Of a DNA stretch of 64,000 nt, positions 63,293-64,000 are shown piece after piece. The notes below the pieces were generated by a model that worked only from the letters and a program-made list of their open reading frames with translations, ran no database searches and was not told the origin of the DNA. The translations under genes and the position numbers were made by a program. Origin of the DNA: Faecalicatena_A orotica (GTDB taxonomy: Bacteria > Bacillota > Clostridia > Lachnospirales > Lachnospiraceae); the NCBI RefSeq assembly GCF_040545875.1, contig NZ_JBEPMR010000019.1; one strand, 5' to 3'. Numbering within the stretch: the stretch's first letter is position 1; every line of letters starts with the position of its first letter.

Positions 63293-63708
63293 TTATCCTC
63301 TCCAAAAAGATATTTTTTTCGCAAAAAATCGGCATGTTCTTTTGTAATAGCTCCGTCATCAATCTCTGCCGCATTGATACTTCCATATAACTCCCCCCAA
63401 AAACAATCGAGCAGATCTGAGTGTTCTTTCAATCCGTTCTTGTAGGCATCCAGATCATGCTGCAAATATTCCGGCAAACCATATTCATAAGCACGCTCTC
63501 TTTCTGTCTGCCGGATAGCGGCTGATGTTAGCAGTTCCATGGAAACAGACAGTGCTTTTGCTATTTTATATACTGTCTCGGCACTACATTTTTCCAATTT
63601 AGTTTTCCCACTGAAAATATCATTCAATGTGGTATGGGGAATTCCGGCCTCTACAGCAAGTCTGTATTTTGTCATATTCTGTTTCTTCAAAAGATCATCA
63701 AGTATCAT
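63289..63708 (-). CDS. small HTH (XRE-type) regulator
   Basis: The start is ATG 63708 (MILDDLLKKQNMTKYRLA), with AGGTGG 5 nt upstream; the 32 codons above lack a ribosome site. The 139-residue protein has an HTH at about 8-60 (MTKYRLAVEAGIPHTTLNDIFSGKT) and a C-terminal about 70-residue helical part (EYGLPEYLQHDLDAYKNGL). It overlaps and probably controls the metallophosphoesterase gene. Confidence 0.85.
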   Translation of the reverse strand: MILDDLLKKQNMTKYRLAVEAGIPHTTLNDIFSGKTKLEKCSAETVYKIAKALSVSMELLTSAAIRQTERERAYEYGLPEYLQHDLDAYKNGLKEHSDLLDCFWGELYGSINAAEIDDGAITKEHADFLRKKYLFGEDK

Positions 63709-64000
63709 ATTCGCCACCTTACCTTTTTGCAATTGTCTGCACGTAATAATTGTATGTATTTTCATTATATCGGCACACCGAAATATTATCAAGCATCTAT
63801 ACAATTTTTCATTTAGTTTACTGTCACATCCGTTACTGTGTACAGCACGGTCTGAACAGTAATATACTGGCCTCCTGCTTCAATTTGATGCAGGATATAC
63901 AATCACGTGAATTCCAAAACTGAACCCTGTATGCAAGACTAAATCCCACGTACCATTAAAAAACGTACTGATTTAAAGAAATTTTTCATCACATTTGCGC
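63709..64000. other. right-edge region without a recognisable gene
   Basis: It holds the leader of the HTH gene and some short frames. A minus-strand frame ILHQIEAGGQYITVQ is too short to judge. A small CCTGC/GCAGG stem is near 63875. No other feature seen. Confidence 0.5.

Noticed and set aside
1..64000. CRISPR arrays, tRNA, rRNA, insertion sequences, riboswitches
   Set aside because: No regularly spaced repeats, cloverleaf or rRNA sequence, transposase frame or known riboswitch core was recognised by eye; a covariance-model search would be decisive for RNAs.

Overview
The window looks like a chromosomal accessory region of a gut-type Clostridia, most likely Lachnospiraceae. This is inferred from gene content: GPH-family sugar permeases, AraC-type regulators, LytTR/GHKL two-component pairs, circularly permuted GH3 enzymes, and GH2/GH43/GH78 clusters without signal peptides. 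Base composition and strong AGGAGG ribosome sites agree. The standard code is used, with TGA, TAA and TAG all ending genes. I saw no rRNA, tRNA, CRISPR array, phage or transposase gene.

Layout. 1-3.36 kb: the start of a GPH permease, an AlbA_2/ATP-binding regulator with a repeat-rich promoter, and an AraC regulator. 3.36-8.5 kb and 10.6-15.8 kb hold two copies of one module, all read leftward: LytTR response regulator, GHKL histidine kinase, then a large membrane-bracketed, circularly permuted GH3. Between and after the copies lies a redox region. It has two paralogous sets of a divergent LysR gene and an about 80-residue orphan protein, plus flavodoxins, FMN reductases, a DUF4405 membrane protein and many broken aldo/keto reductase, flavodoxin and flavin reductase pieces. 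21.8-22.1 kb holds what I read as an Fst/par-like type I toxin-antitoxin locus. 22.1-31.1 kb has a TetR-controlled ABC exporter, an esterase, a MATE exporter, a Fic protein, a broken CPBP protease and a second TetR gene with a long palindromic operator. 31.1-61.5 kb is a glycoside-use region with GH2, GH3, GH43, GH78, esterases, three further GPH permeases and four AraC regulators, again with internal duplication. 61.6-64 kb carries two small HTH regulators and a membrane metallophosphoesterase.

How it may work together. The 31-61 kb enzymes lack signal peptides and lie beside GPH symporters, so I infer import of small glycosides (plant secondary-metabolite glycosides or oligosaccharides containing rhamnose, arabinose, xylose, glucose or galactose), followed by cytoplasmic trimming under local AraC control. 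The two GH3 proteins at 3.4 and 10.6 kb differ: their catalytic part should face outward, and each is paired with its own two-component system. The strongest candidate for an undescribed system is the 21.8-22.1 kb locus. It has a 28-codon hydrophobic peptide ending in an acidic tail, a convergent short RNA with its own promoter, a shared 15-bp bidirectional terminator, and a repeat whose differences all keep G-U pairing across the toxin start codon.
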